Positions 26,691-35,325 of a DNA stretch of 64,000 nucleotides are shown here, in pieces (position 1 is the stretch's first letter; the number at the start of each line of letters is the position of its first letter). The DNA comes from Betaproteobacteria bacterium HGW-Betaproteobacteria-22 (GTDB taxonomy: Bacteria; Pseudomonadota; Gammaproteobacteria; Burkholderiales; Methylophilaceae). The position numbers and the translations under genes were made by a program. The stretch covers positions 29,260 through 93,259 of the forward strand of contig PHCJ01000006.1 in assembly GCA_002842285.1 (NCBI GenBank). The letters run 5' to 3'. The notes beneath the pieces are model-generated. The model worked only from the letters and a program-made list of their open reading frames with translations. It had not been told where the DNA came from and did no database searches.

Positions 26691-27722
26691 ATGAAAACTT
26701 TTTTGCATGTCGGTTGTGGCCCTCGTTATTTTGACCCGGAAACAAATCTGCCAAAGCGGCCAAGAGGGTTTGATCTGGCCAAGTGGAACGAGTTGCGGTT
26801 AGACATTAATCCGGATGTGAACCCGGATGTGGTCGGCACTATGACCGATATGTCTGCCGTGCCTACGGGCAGTGTAGATGCGATCTTTTCATCGCATAAT
26901 ATTGAACATCTTTACCCGCATGAGGTGCCGATTGCATTGGCAGAGTTTAAGCGTGTGCTTCGTAGCGATGGTTTTGTTGTGATTACTTGCCCGGATTTGC
27001 AATCAGTCTGCGCATTGGTAGCGCAGGGGAAATTAACCGAGCCAGCATACATTTCTCCTGCTGGGCCGATTGCGCCGTTAGATATTTTGTACGGTCATCG
27101 CCCTCCGATGAGCCAAGGTAACCTTTACATGTCACACCGTTGTGGGTTTACACTGAATGTTTTGTTAGGCACTTTAGAGTCTGCAGGATTTTCAAAAGTA
27201 GTGGGAATCTGCAGACCAGATTATTTTGATTTATGGGCGTTAGCCTGTGTATCAGATATTGCCAATCCGGAATTGTTGGATTTGGCCCGGCAATTTTTGC
27301 CGGAACAGCCGGTTAATTTGAGTCAGGCTAACTCAGTTGAGCATGACATGCAACAGGCAATACAGGATGTATTGACACTTGCGCTCAACCATCAGCAGGA
27401 TGGAAATATGGATGAAGCACAGAAGTTGCTGCTCGAAATATTAAATATTGAGCCCAGGCATGCTGAGGCCAATTATTGTTTAGGTTTAATAGAAGTCGAT
27501 ACGCAAAGTGCTGAAGCAGCGTTGCCGAGGCTGGAGATTGCTGTGGAGGTTAACCCTGCAAATGAGCAATATTGGGTGACTTACGTGGATGCGCTGATGC
27601 TTGCCGGTATTACCCATTCAATCCCTGATGTACTGGCGCTAGGTCAGCAGCATGGCCTTAAGCCTGAAACAGCAAAGATGCTGGCCGATGAGCTTGCTGC
27701 GTTGCAGCAGTCACAAAAATAA
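26691..27722 (+). CDS. SAM-dependent methyltransferase fused to a short TPR module
   Basis: A 343-aa protein. The N-terminal part (about 1-215) is a class I methyltransferase: FLHVGCGPRYF (motif I), RLDINPDVNPDVVGTMTDM, then AIFSSHNIEHLYPHEVPIAL and VLRSDGFVVITCPDL, a set common in glycan-locus methyltransferases. Residues about 226-343 are the short TPR module (EPRHAEANYCLGLIE, NEQYWVTYVDALMLAG) shared with the proteins at 9513, 15851 and 27758. The shared module suggests docking to a common partner or assembly. It starts 32 bp after the MITE-like element. Confidence 0.82.
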   Translation: MKTFLHVGCGPRYFDPETNLPKRPRGFDLAKWNELRLDINPDVNPDVVGTMTDMSAVPTGSVDAIFSSHNIEHLYPHEVPIALAEFKRVLRSDGFVVITCPDLQSVCALVAQGKLTEPAYISPAGPIAPLDILYGHRPPMSQGNLYMSHRCGFTLNVLLGTLESAGFSKVVGICRPDYFDLWALACVSDIANPELLDLARQFLPEQPVNLSQANSVEHDMQQAIQDVLTLALNHQQDGNMDEAQKLLLEILNIEPRHAEANYCLGLIEVDTQSAEAALPRLEIAVEVNPANEQYWVTYVDALMLAGITHSIPDVLALGQQHGLKPETAKMLADELAALQQSQK

Positions 27723-27757
27723 TATCGTGTAAAGTAAACTTTTCTCAATCATGAGTC

Positions 27758-29821
27758 ATGTTCATGCAGCATAGTCAGACCATTGCGCTTAAACTCAATG
27801 AGGCCAAGGCGCTGCATGACTCGGGCAGTCTGTCGGCAACTGAGCAGAAATTACGTGAAGTTTTAGAGATAGAATCGCATCATCCTCAGGCAAATCACTA
27901 TCTTGGGGAGTTGATGCTGGAGACTAATCGGGCATCAGAGAGCCTGCATTACTTTAACGCAGCGCTAGAGGCTAATCCACAAGAGGCTCAATACTGGCTG
28001 AGTTATATTGAGGCGCTCATCAAGGCTGGGCAGCTTGAAGATGCCCAGCTGGTGCTTTCATATGGCCGCGATGCCGGATTAAATGCCGAGGCAGTTAATC
28101 AGCTCTCAGGGTTGATCATAATGCAAGAGGCCAGCAGTCCGGATGCAAGTGCTAAAGCCAATGATTTCGCGAGCATCCCGGCTGAAGGTGTCGTGGATGC
28201 GTTAATAGGACTTTTTGCCGAACAGCGTTATCAAGCGCTTGAAGATAGACTGTCTTTACTGTTAACAGACTATCCAAACTGGCTGTTAGGCTGGAAGATA
28301 TTAAGTGACACGTTACTAGTTCAAAAAAAAGATGCAAGACTGGCGGCACGCAATGCGCTTAAACTCAATGACCAGGACGCCGAAGCCTACTGTTATTACG
28401 GGCTGGTACTTAAAGATCAGGGAGATCTGGCTGCAGCGGCAGAAGTTTTTAAAAAAGCCGTGAAATTGCGACCAGACTATGCTGCGGCCTATAACAACTT
28501 GGGTATTGTCAGCAAGGATATGGGCGATATTCAGGCTGCGGTTAACTATTATCGTCAAGCGCTCGAGATCATCCCTGACTATGCAGCCTGTTATAGCAAT
28601 CTATTGTTCTGCTTGTCACATTCCGATTTATTGAGCCCTCAGGCTTTATTCCAGGCGCATCTTGAATTTGGACGGCACTACGAACCCAAGTTGAAACATC
28701 TGAGATTACAACACACAAATAGCAAGCGCGTTGATCGCTGCTTGAATGTAGGCTTTGTTTCTGCTGATTTTAGAGAGCACTCTCTCGCCAATTTTTTTGA
28801 GCCTGTATTAAATTGTTTATCAGAATTCGCTCAGATTCGTTTATATGCCTACTTTAACCATGCGATAGCAGACAAAGTAACGCAGCGTCTACGAACTAAG
28901 TTTGATGGTTTCACACATGTGGATACATTAAATGATATTGATTTAGCACATAAAATCAGGGAAGACCATATTGATATATTGATTGATCTTGATGGACACA
29001 CCTCTGGCAATCGCCTGCTGACGTTTGCCATGAAACCAGCACCTGTACAAATAAGCTGGTTAGGGTATCTTGCAACCACCGGCCTAAAATCCATGGATTA
29101 TTATCTGACTGATCAATACATGGCACCAGCGGGCATGCTGGATGATCAATTTACCGAAACACTCATTCGGCTTCCCGCTAATGCCCCATTTGTCCCATAC
29201 GCTTTTGCGCCTGAGGTTAGCACTTTGCCCGCTTTGCATAATGGGTATATCACATTTGGCTGTTTTAATAGAATTGAGAAAATAACGGCAGAAGTTGTTG
29301 ATCTGTGGTCTAGGGTGCTGCTGGCTATCCCTACTGCAAAAATATTGCTTGGTGCCATGCCGCAGCAGGGGAGCTACGAGCATCTCATTCAATGGTTTTC
29401 GGATCATGCGGTTTCATCTAACCGTTTAATTTTCCGCCAGCGCAGTGATATGCAGACCTATCTTGAGCTGCACCGCGAGGTGGATATATGTCTGGATACT
29501 TTTCCTTCCAATGGTGTGACAACAACATGTCATGCCGCCTGGATGGGTGTGCCGACACTGTGCATGACAGGGGACAGGCTATCCGCTCGAGGTGCCATGG
29601 CGATTATGTGCCATCTGGGGTTGGCAGATTTTGTTGCAGAAACTCAGAGTGATTTTATTGGCAAGGCCCTCAATCTAACAGATTACTTGGGCCCATTGGC
29701 TAAAATCCGCACTTCTTTACGTGAGCGTTTTTCGCAATCAGCCCTCACTCAACCGCAAAAAATCGCAGATAGTTTGGAGGCTAATTTCAATGCCATATGG
29801 CAGCGCTGGTGCCAAAAATAG
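27758..29821 (+). CDS. TPR protein with GT41 O-linked N-acetylglucosamine transferase (SPINDLY-like) domain
   Basis: A 687-aa protein. Residues 1-115 are the island's shared TPR module (QYWLSYIEALIKAGQLEDA). Residues about 145-290 are canonical TPRs (AYCYYGLVLKDQGDLAAAAE). Residues about 325-680 are the GT41 catalytic region: LNVGFVSADFREHSLANFF, GHTSGNRLLTFAMKPAPVQI, DTFPSNGVTTTCHAAWMGVP. GT41 enzymes use UDP-sugars to glycosylate Ser/Thr in the cytoplasm. Its position just before fliC suggests flagellin as substrate; this is inference. ATG 27764 is an alternative start two codons in. The related catalytic domain in the 1682-aa protein indicates paralogues. Confidence 0.87.
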   Translation: MFMQHSQTIALKLNEAKALHDSGSLSATEQKLREVLEIESHHPQANHYLGELMLETNRASESLHYFNAALEANPQEAQYWLSYIEALIKAGQLEDAQLVLSYGRDAGLNAEAVNQLSGLIIMQEASSPDASAKANDFASIPAEGVVDALIGLFAEQRYQALEDRLSLLLTDYPNWLLGWKILSDTLLVQKKDARLAARNALKLNDQDAEAYCYYGLVLKDQGDLAAAAEVFKKAVKLRPDYAAAYNNLGIVSKDMGDIQAAVNYYRQALEIIPDYAACYSNLLFCLSHSDLLSPQALFQAHLEFGRHYEPKLKHLRLQHTNSKRVDRCLNVGFVSADFREHSLANFFEPVLNCLSEFAQIRLYAYFNHAIADKVTQRLRTKFDGFTHVDTLNDIDLAHKIREDHIDILIDLDGHTSGNRLLTFAMKPAPVQISWLGYLATTGLKSMDYYLTDQYMAPAGMLDDQFTETLIRLPANAPFVPYAFAPEVSTLPALHNGYITFGCFNRIEKITAEVVDLWSRVLLAIPTAKILLGAMPQQGSYEHLIQWFSDHAVSSNRLIFRQRSDMQTYLELHREVDICLDTFPSNGVTTTCHAAWMGVPTLCMTGDRLSARGAMAIMCHLGLADFVAETQSDFIGKALNLTDYLGPLAKIRTSLRERFSQSALTQPQKIADSLEANFNAIWQRWCQK

Positions 29822-30021
29822 TGTCTTATTGCGTTTTGGATTTTTCATAGCGACCTGATTTGTAACCCCCCCCATATTTAGTCACAGCTTGAAGTAAAGG
29901 TTAAATTACGCTTAATCAATTTTCTTGGCGGTCCAATCAATCTTCTTGGAGGTAGATGTGAAATCGCCTAATGGAGAATCTGGGATTATTGTGAATGGCT
30001 GTTTGTTTTCTTGATGTACGA

Positions 30022-30047
30022 ATGTTTTCTAAAGATGTTTTCTAAAG
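30022..30047 (+). repeat. 13-bp tandem duplication
   Basis: ATGTTTTCTAAAG occurs twice head to tail without mismatch, followed by a TTTTTT-containing stretch, about 110 bp upstream of the fliC sigma-28 promoter. Confidence 0.9.
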
Positions 30048-30071
30048 ATTTTTTGATTCCAACCGATACCC

Positions 30072-30099
30072 TAAACATCGGGATTGCTAATGTCGATAA
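30072..30099 (+). promoter_or_regulatory. Weak sigma-28-like site upstream of fliC
   Basis: TAAACATC, a 12-nt spacer and GTCGATAA. The spacer is one base longer than the optimum and the -35 half matches only in TAAA. It could be a relic or a second flagellin promoter. Confidence 0.25.
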
Positions 30100-30158
30100 G
30101 GAACAGGAAGTGGATTTCAGGTAAAAATTTAAGTTTCAAAATAATTTAAGTATTTTCC

Positions 30159-30185
30159 TAAACTTTTTTAAAACCTTACCGATAA
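30159..30185 (+). promoter_or_regulatory. Sigma-28 (FliA) promoter of fliC
   Basis: TAAACTTT, exactly 11 nt, then ACCGATAA. This differs from the flagellar consensus TAAAGTTT-N11-GCCGATAA at one position in each half. It lies about 90 bp before the flagellin start codon. Confidence 0.88.
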
Positions 30186-30274
30186 CCAATACAACAGCGA
30201 CGCAAATTGAAATTCATCTGCAACGCTAACGGCAATTAGATGTAGTTGTAATTAAACTAAATAGGAGAATTATC

Positions 30275-31072
30275 ATGGCTTCAGTAATCAACACCAACAT
30301 TGCGTCACTCAACACACAACGTAATTTATCAGCTTCACAAAGCTCACTGAATACATCATTACAACGTTTGTCTTCAGGCTTGCGTATCAACAGCTCAAAA
30401 GATGATGCGGCGGGTTTGGCGATTGCAACACGTATGGACTCACAAGTACGTGGTCAGCAAGTGGCAATTCGTAACGCGAACGACGCGATTTCTTTTGCAC
30501 AAGTGGCTGAGGGTGGTTTGGCTAAGCAAACAGACGCATTGCAACGTATGCGTGAACTAGCTGTTCAATCACTAAACGGCACAAACACCAGCACAGACCG
30601 TGCAAACCTGGATGCTGAGTTTACTCAACTGGCTGCTGAGGTGACACGTTTGGCTACAGCCACTCAATTTAACGGCTTAGGGGTGTTCGGTGCTGTTCAA
30701 ACATTTCAGGTAGGTGCTGATGCTGGCGATACCATTACTACTGCATCTGTAGCAGCAGCAACAATTTCAGGTAACGTTTCAGATGTTACAACTGCATCTA
30801 TTGCACTGACTGCAATTGACGCGGCATTAACCAGCGCCAATACAAGCCGTGCAACTTTAGGTGCGATTCAGAACCGTTTTGAGTCAGTGGTAAGTAACTT
30901 GCAAGTATCAGTTGAGAACCAGGCTGCTGCTAAATCACGTATTATGGATGCCGACTTCGCAGCAGAAACTGCAAACCTGACACGTGGTCAGATCTTGCAG
31001 CAAGCTGGTACAGCGATGCTGGCGCAAGCGAACTCTCTACCGAATACAGTATTGTCACTGTTACGAGGTTAG
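30275..31072 (+). CDS. fliC: Flagellin FliC (short type)
   Basis: A 265-aa flagellin, the filament subunit exported through the flagellar type III system. The conserved N-terminal D0/D1 ([39 protein letters not shown]) and C-terminal D1/D0 ([29 protein letters not shown]) are intact. The middle is very short (about residues 140-190), so the outer D2/D3 domains are missing. That region is rich in Ser and Thr ([18 protein letters not shown]), offering O-glycosylation sites for the GT41 enzymes upstream. AGGAG before ATG 30275 sets the start. It has its own sigma-28 promoter and a strong terminator. Confidence 0.97.
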   Translation: MASVINTNIASLNTQRNLSASQSSLNTSLQRLSSGLRINSSKDDAAGLAIATRMDSQVRGQQVAIRNANDAISFAQVAEGGLAKQTDALQRMRELAVQSLNGTNTSTDRANLDAEFTQLAAEVTRLATATQFNGLGVFGAVQTFQVGADAGDTITTASVAAATISGNVSDVTTASIALTAIDAALTSANTSRATLGAIQNRFESVVSNLQVSVENQAAAKSRIMDADFAAETANLTRGQILQQAGTAMLAQANSLPNTVLSLLRG

Positions 31073-31092
31073 TCGTAGCTGGCTGAGTTACC

Positions 31093-31126
31093 AAACCCGC
31101 AGGATGATAGTCCTGTGGGTTTTGTC
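31093..31126 (+). terminator. Rho-independent terminator of fliC
   Basis: CCCGCAGGA and TCCTGTGGG form a nine-pair stem with one G-U pair around TGATAG, extended by flanking AAA/TTT, and followed by TTTTGTCATTT. It lies 20 bp after the fliC stop. Confidence 0.85.
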
Positions 31127-31166
31127 ATTTATCTGATGTAATTTTTAATAATTTTATACGAAACCC

Positions 31167-31193
31167 TAAATTTAAAACGAAATCTGTCGATAG
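31167..31193 (+). promoter_or_regulatory. Probable sigma-28 promoter of flaG-fliD
   Basis: TAAATTTA, 11 nt, then GTCGATAG, which matches six of eight bases of GCCGATAA with correct spacing. It lies about 125 bp upstream of flaG and just after the fliC terminator. Confidence 0.5.
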
Positions 31194-31316
31194 TTAAGGT
31201 AAGAGATTTCTGTTTTGTATATCTAATTTTTTTTGACATGAAAGTTTTAGTTGAAAGTAACACGGCAACCTGCATAAAGCTAAATATCATGCGATGGTTG
31301 AGATAAGGAGAGCGTC

Positions 31317-31685
31317 ATGTTTAATTCATCTCTGGAGGTGTTGGGTGCGGTGAAAGATGTGCCCCCCATAAAAACTGCAGTAGCCGACGCGCCAAAAAGA
31401 ATAGCGCAACCGTCTAACCTTGACTTGAAGCAATTCGCTGAGAAACAAGCGACCGAGGTTGATAAGGCTGCGTTGGTAAATGCAGTTAAAAAATTAAATG
31501 AGCTTGTTGCACCGGCGTTACAGACTGTGCAATTCACTATTGATGAAGAGTTAGATCGCGTGATCGTGAAGGTAGTCGATGCTGAAACGAAGAAGGTACT
31601 CAGGCAAATACCAAATGAAGAAGTGTTGGCTTTTTCAAAAACTTTAGGCCGGTTACAAGGTCTAGTGGTGAGGGAAAGCGCTTAA
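31317..31685 (+). CDS. flaG: FlaG family protein
   Basis: A 122-aa protein of the FlaG family, found between flagellin and fliD in many polar-flagellated bacteria, where it influences filament length. An N-terminal variable segment precedes the conserved C-terminal half: LVAPALQTVQFTIDEELDRV then IVKVVDAETKKVLRQIPNEE. AAGGAG upstream supports ATG 31317. The mechanism is not established in general. Confidence 0.9.
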   Translation: MFNSSLEVLGAVKDVPPIKTAVADAPKRIAQPSNLDLKQFAEKQATEVDKAALVNAVKKLNELVAPALQTVQFTIDEELDRVIVKVVDAETKKVLRQIPNEEVLAFSKTLGRLQGLVVRESA

Positions 31686-31688
31686 TTT

Positions 31689-31718
31689 GAATTAGAAGCG
31701 GCTTTTAGCGCCTAATTC
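31689..31718 (+). terminator. Stem-loop after flaG, possible weak terminator
   Basis: GAATTAG and CTAATTC pair, with an inner GCG/CGC stem; a T-rich stretch (ATTTTTGTTG) starts about 10 bases later rather than directly. It may attenuate between flaG and fliD or protect RNA ends. Confidence 0.35.
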
Positions 31719-31832
31719 ACTGAATGATTTTTGTTGATTACTTTAAGCTTAGCGTTAGGTAATCTTCACTTGTTATGAATTGTAATGAGTGAGTGATTTT
31801 ATTAACCGGTAATGTTGAATAAGGAGACTGAA

Positions 31833-33524
31833 ATGGCACTTTCATCTGCAGGCATCGGCTCGGGGCTGGATGTCAATTCAATTGTTAGCGGTTTAATGGC
31901 AGTGGAAAGAGCGCCGTTAAATAAAGTGAATACCGATAAAACGGCTTACCAATCTAAAATATCCGCGTATGGCACGCTGAAAAGCGCGCTGTCAACTTTT
32001 CAGACCTCTGTAAGTGCATTGTCCGATTTGGCAAAATTCAATGCGCAAACGGTCACCTCAAGTAACACTTCCGCCTTAACTGCAACGACAAACGGCAAGG
32101 CTGCACTTTCTAATTTTGATGTTACGGTGAGCCAGCTTGCAAAGTCACAGAAGTTAAGCATGGGTGGTTTTGCGAACGTTTCAGATGTTGTCGGCACAGG
32201 TACACTTACTATTGCATTTGGTACTTTTACCCCGGAGGTGCTCGATCCTCCAACGCCAAGTTCGTTTGCACCCAATGCAGCCAAGGCTGATATTAATATC
32301 ACGATAGATAGCACCAATAACACCTTGTCTGGCGTGCGTGATGCCATTAACGCTGCGAATGGCAGTGTGAGTGCAAGTATCATCAATGATGGCACAACCA
32401 ATCGTTTGGTGATCACTTCAAAAGACACAGGAGAAGTGAATAGCTTAAAAATCACAGTGGCGGATGATGATGCGGACAATCTAGATGCATCCGGACTGTC
32501 CAGGCTAGCTTATGACCCAACGGCAACCGCTGGCAACGGGAGGAATTTGACACAGGTACAGGCCGCTAAAAATGCCCTGTTGGAAATTGATGGTATTGCC
32601 ATCGTGAAATCCGGCAATACCATTTCTGATGCGATTGAAGGCCTGACACTTAATTTATTAAGCACTAGTGCTTCTGCGGTGAGTTTAGGGGTTGCTACCA
32701 ATCAGGAAACAATAAAAAAATCTGTCACGGAGTTTGTGGATGCCTTTAACAAGCTAGACACAAGCTTGCGTAATCTGACCAAGTTTGATGAAACAGGCAA
32801 GGCTTCCGGCGTGTTGCTAGGCGACAGCGCTGCAAGAAACATTACCAGCCAGATTAGATCAGTTTTAAGCAATGGTATTGCCAATGGCAGTTCACTGAAC
32901 ACCCTAAGCCAAATTGGTGTGTCATTTCAACGGGATGGAAAATTAGCGCTAGACAGTAACAAACTAAGTGATGCAGTCAACAACAACTTCAGTGATATCG
33001 CCAGTTTATTTGCCGCTACAGGCCGTGCGACTGATCCGCAAATCAGCTTTGTGAGTAGTACGAGTAAAACGCAGGCAGGCACATATGCCATAGAGGTTTC
33101 CCAGTTGGGCAATGACTCAGTCAATGCAGTCGGCACAATAAACGGGGTGAGTGCAACGGGTGCGGGTGCAACGTTAAGAGGAGCGCTCAATGATGCGAGT
33201 GAAGGCCTGAAAGTGAATGTGGCAGGCGGTGCATTGGGTGCCCGTGGGACGATCAGCTTTAGTTTGGGTTACGCCGCGCAGTTAGATAAAGTGATTACGG
33301 GTTTATTAAGCGATGAAGGCATTCTAGCCACAAGGACCGAGGGCTTGAATAGCACGATCAAGCGCCTGGATCAGCAGGCAGACGCCATTAACGTGCGACT
33401 AGCCGCCATTGAGGCAAGGTATCGTGCTCAATTTACAAGATTGGATACATTGTTATCCAGCATGTCGACCACCAGCAGTTTCTTAACACAGCAAATTGCG
33501 ACAATCAACGCCAACAACAGGTAG
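31833..33524 (+). CDS. fliD: Flagellar filament cap protein FliD
   Basis: A 563-aa hook-associated protein 2, which caps the growing filament and helps flagellin fold. The conserved N-terminus is MALSSAGIGSGLDVNSIVSG, and the C-terminal coiled-coil region (RTEGLNSTIKRLDQQADAIN) ends in a filament-binding tail. ATG 31833 is chosen because AAGGAG lies 7 bases upstream; an in-frame ATG at 31812 lacks a ribosome-binding site. It is followed by its secretion-related neighbours fliS and fliT. Confidence 0.95.
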   Translation: MALSSAGIGSGLDVNSIVSGLMAVERAPLNKVNTDKTAYQSKISAYGTLKSALSTFQTSVSALSDLAKFNAQTVTSSNTSALTATTNGKAALSNFDVTVSQLAKSQKLSMGGFANVSDVVGTGTLTIAFGTFTPEVLDPPTPSSFAPNAAKADINITIDSTNNTLSGVRDAINAANGSVSASIINDGTTNRLVITSKDTGEVNSLKITVADDDADNLDASGLSRLAYDPTATAGNGRNLTQVQAAKNALLEIDGIAIVKSGNTISDAIEGLTLNLLSTSASAVSLGVATNQETIKKSVTEFVDAFNKLDTSLRNLTKFDETGKASGVLLGDSAARNITSQIRSVLSNGIANGSSLNTLSQIGVSFQRDGKLALDSNKLSDAVNNNFSDIASLFAATGRATDPQISFVSSTSKTQAGTYAIEVSQLGNDSVNAVGTINGVSATGAGATLRGALNDASEGLKVNVAGGALGARGTISFSLGYAAQLDKVITGLLSDEGILATRTEGLNSTIKRLDQQADAINVRLAAIEARYRAQFTRLDTLLSSMSTTSSFLTQQIATINANNR

Positions 33525-33538
33525 TAAAGGAAAAAATC

Positions 33539-34018
33539 ATGTTTGGTCAGTATAAACAAGGTGTAAATGGATATGCAAAAGTAGCCGCTGAAACAGGGGT
33601 GATGGCAGCAAGCCCCGTTAAGTTAATTGTGATGCTTTATGAGGGCGCGATTACTGCCTGTCATGGCGCGGTATCCTGTATGCAGCGGCATGATATCCAA
33701 AATAAAGGGCTATTGCTGAGCAAGGCGATTTTGATTATAGAGAGCGGTTTAAGATTGAGCTTGGACAAAAAAGCAGGTGGTCAGATAGCAGAAAATCTGG
33801 ATAGCTTGTACGCCTATATGAGTAGCCAGCTATCTCAAGCCAACATCCATAACCGGCCTGAAAAAGTGCATGAGGTGCTCAAATTGTTGAATGAATTGAG
33901 AGCCGCATGGGAAGCGATTGATCAGAACAAAGCAACAGCACACGTGGTGAGTCAGGCAAAAATCAATCAGCAAGGTGCAGGTGTGAATAATAAATTAGCT
34001 TATCTGGCTAAAGTATAA
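33539..34018 (+). CDS. fliS: Flagellin export chaperone FliS
   Basis: A 159-aa FliS. It binds the disordered C-terminus of flagellin in the cytoplasm before export. The signature is SPVKLIVMLYEGAITACHGA (about 27-46), with IIESGLRLSLDKKAGGQIAENLDSLYAYM seen as separate helices, and NELRAAWEAI near the end. AAGGA precedes the ATG. It lies 14 bp after fliD. Confidence 0.95.
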   Translation: MFGQYKQGVNGYAKVAAETGVMAASPVKLIVMLYEGAITACHGAVSCMQRHDIQNKGLLLSKAILIIESGLRLSLDKKAGGQIAENLDSLYAYMSSQLSQANIHNRPEKVHEVLKLLNELRAAWEAIDQNKATAHVVSQAKINQQGAGVNNKLAYLAKV

Positions 34019-34034
34019 GGTAGGGGTTAAATCT

Positions 34035-34361
34035 GTGGAATATCAAGATACAGTGGTTTTATATGAGTCTGTTGCGAGCATAATGCAGCAAATGTTACAT
34101 GCGGCAAGAATGCAGGACTGGGACAGATTAACCGAGCTTGAAAAGCATTGTGCGCAGCATATTGCAACACTTAAAACACTGGATGATCATCGGCCGCTAC
34201 CACGGGATGCACTGAAACGTAAAGTCGCCAGCATTAAAAGTATTCTTGCCGATGACAGGGAAATCCGTCATCTGGTTTCACCCTGGATGGCGCGTTTGAA
34301 CGCCATGATGCAGGGTAGTTACGCGTCTGAACAAAGGCTGATGCGCGCCTATGGCACCTAG
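34035..34361 (+). CDS. fliT: FliT-like flagellar chaperone
   Basis: A 108-aa all-helical protein beginning at GTG 34035, 16 bp after fliS. FliT proteins are poorly conserved chaperones of FliD; this one has the expected size, position and helix pattern (ARMQDWDRLTELEKHCAQHI). The assignment rests mainly on context. Confidence 0.75.
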   Translation: MEYQDTVVLYESVASIMQQMLHAARMQDWDRLTELEKHCAQHIATLKTLDDHRPLPRDALKRKVASIKSILADDREIRHLVSPWMARLNAMMQGSYASEQRLMRAYGT

Positions 34362-34371
34362 TTAACTTGCC

Positions 34372-35325
34372 ATGTTAAAACTGCCTGACAATCTCAGTAT
34401 TCCACCGGGCCCATCACCTGTCGGTAGAGTGATGCCCGCGCTGGGGCTTGAAGGCGTTGCCACAGCCATACATGAACTCGCTGCACGTGCAAACCAGTTT
34501 GAGCGCGGCCGAGAGTATGTGGCGCAAGTGTTATCCAGGCTGGATGATAAAACGCATCTGGTTAAAATAGACAATACAGTGCTTAAGATGGAGCTCGGGA
34601 ACACCGCGCAAACCGGGCAAACGATCAATTTGCGTTTCGTGCAGCACAGTCCTATCCCTACGTTTTTATTCAGCACACCGCAGGCAGAAGCCAATGAAAA
34701 TACACCGCAGCTTAGCCAAGCCGCCAGATTGATTGGACAGTACCTGCAAGAGGCTGAAAACAAGGGTGTTTCTGCGCGATTTGAAGCAAGTGTCATTGTG
34801 ACACAACAACCTCAAAATGCTGCGTTGATTGCACAGGGTTTGCGACAAGCTGTCGTGAATAGTGGTTTGTTTTATGAGGCACATTTAAATGAAATGGCAA
34901 AAGGCGCACGCACGGTGGCGGCTTTGCTACAAGAGCCGCAGAATCAACAGTCAGCGCAAATTCCGGCGTTGACAGCGCAGCAACTCACCATGTTGGAGCA
35001 TCAGCGATTGTATTGGCATGGTCAGGCTTGGCCGGGGCAGACAATGGATTGGGATGTGTACGCGGAGGAGCGCGAGCACGAAGAAGCGGGGCAGCAATCA
35101 GAAAGCGAATCCAGACCCTTCGTCAGTGAATTGACCTTGCATTTGCCACGCTTGGGTAAAGTAAGCGCGAAGCTCAGAGTGGTGGATACGCATGTTACGG
35201 TAGAGTTGCAGGCGAAAGAAGCGCAAACATTCAACAAAATGCAGCAAAGCAGTGCGGTGTTGAAACAGGCTATCGCTGATAGTGGTTTGGCGCTCGATAT
35301 GTTCAGGATTGCTCAGCATGAGTAG
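34372..35325 (+). CDS. FliK-like hook-length control domain protein
   Basis: A 317-aa protein. The C-terminal part (about 240-317) resembles the Flg_hook domain of FliK: SELTLHLPRLGKVSAKLRVV, VTVELQAKEAQTFNKMQQSS and LKQAIADSGLALDMFRIAQ. The N-terminal part is Gln/Ala-rich and variable. The main fliK is at 41943, in the fliE-K operon, so this is a second FliK-like gene; such pairs with an FlhB-like gene occur in other bacteria. It overlaps the FlhB-like gene by 8 nt. Confidence 0.72.
   Translation: MLKLPDNLSIPPGPSPVGRVMPALGLEGVATAIHELAARANQFERGREYVAQVLSRLDDKTHLVKIDNTVLKMELGNTAQTGQTINLRFVQHSPIPTFLFSTPQAEANENTPQLSQAARLIGQYLQEAENKGVSARFEASVIVTQQPQNAALIAQGLRQAVVNSGLFYEAHLNEMAKGARTVAALLQEPQNQQSAQIPALTAQQLTMLEHQRLYWHGQAWPGQTMDWDVYAEEREHEEAGQQSESESRPFVSELTLHLPRLGKVSAKLRVVDTHVTVELQAKEAQTFNKMQQSSAVLKQAIADSGLALDMFRIAQHE

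Larger units (their letters stand above)
29822..30274. other. Flagellin upstream region, non-coding
   Basis: About 450 bp without a convincing gene. It holds a C8 run (29865-29872) and a sequence CCTAATGGAGAATCTGGGATT at 29967-29987 that resembles the right terminal motif of the MITE-like repeats near 35.9 and 43.5 kb. It also has a perfect 13-bp tandem duplication of ATGTTTTCTAAAG (30022-30047), a weak sigma-28-like site (30072-30099) and the strong one at 30159-30185. The long leader before fliC is AT-rich. Confidence 0.7.

Noticed and set aside
32000..32479. 159-codon minus-strand frame inside fliD
   Set aside because: Antisense shadow of a Ser/Thr/Ala-rich coding region; no ribosome-binding site.
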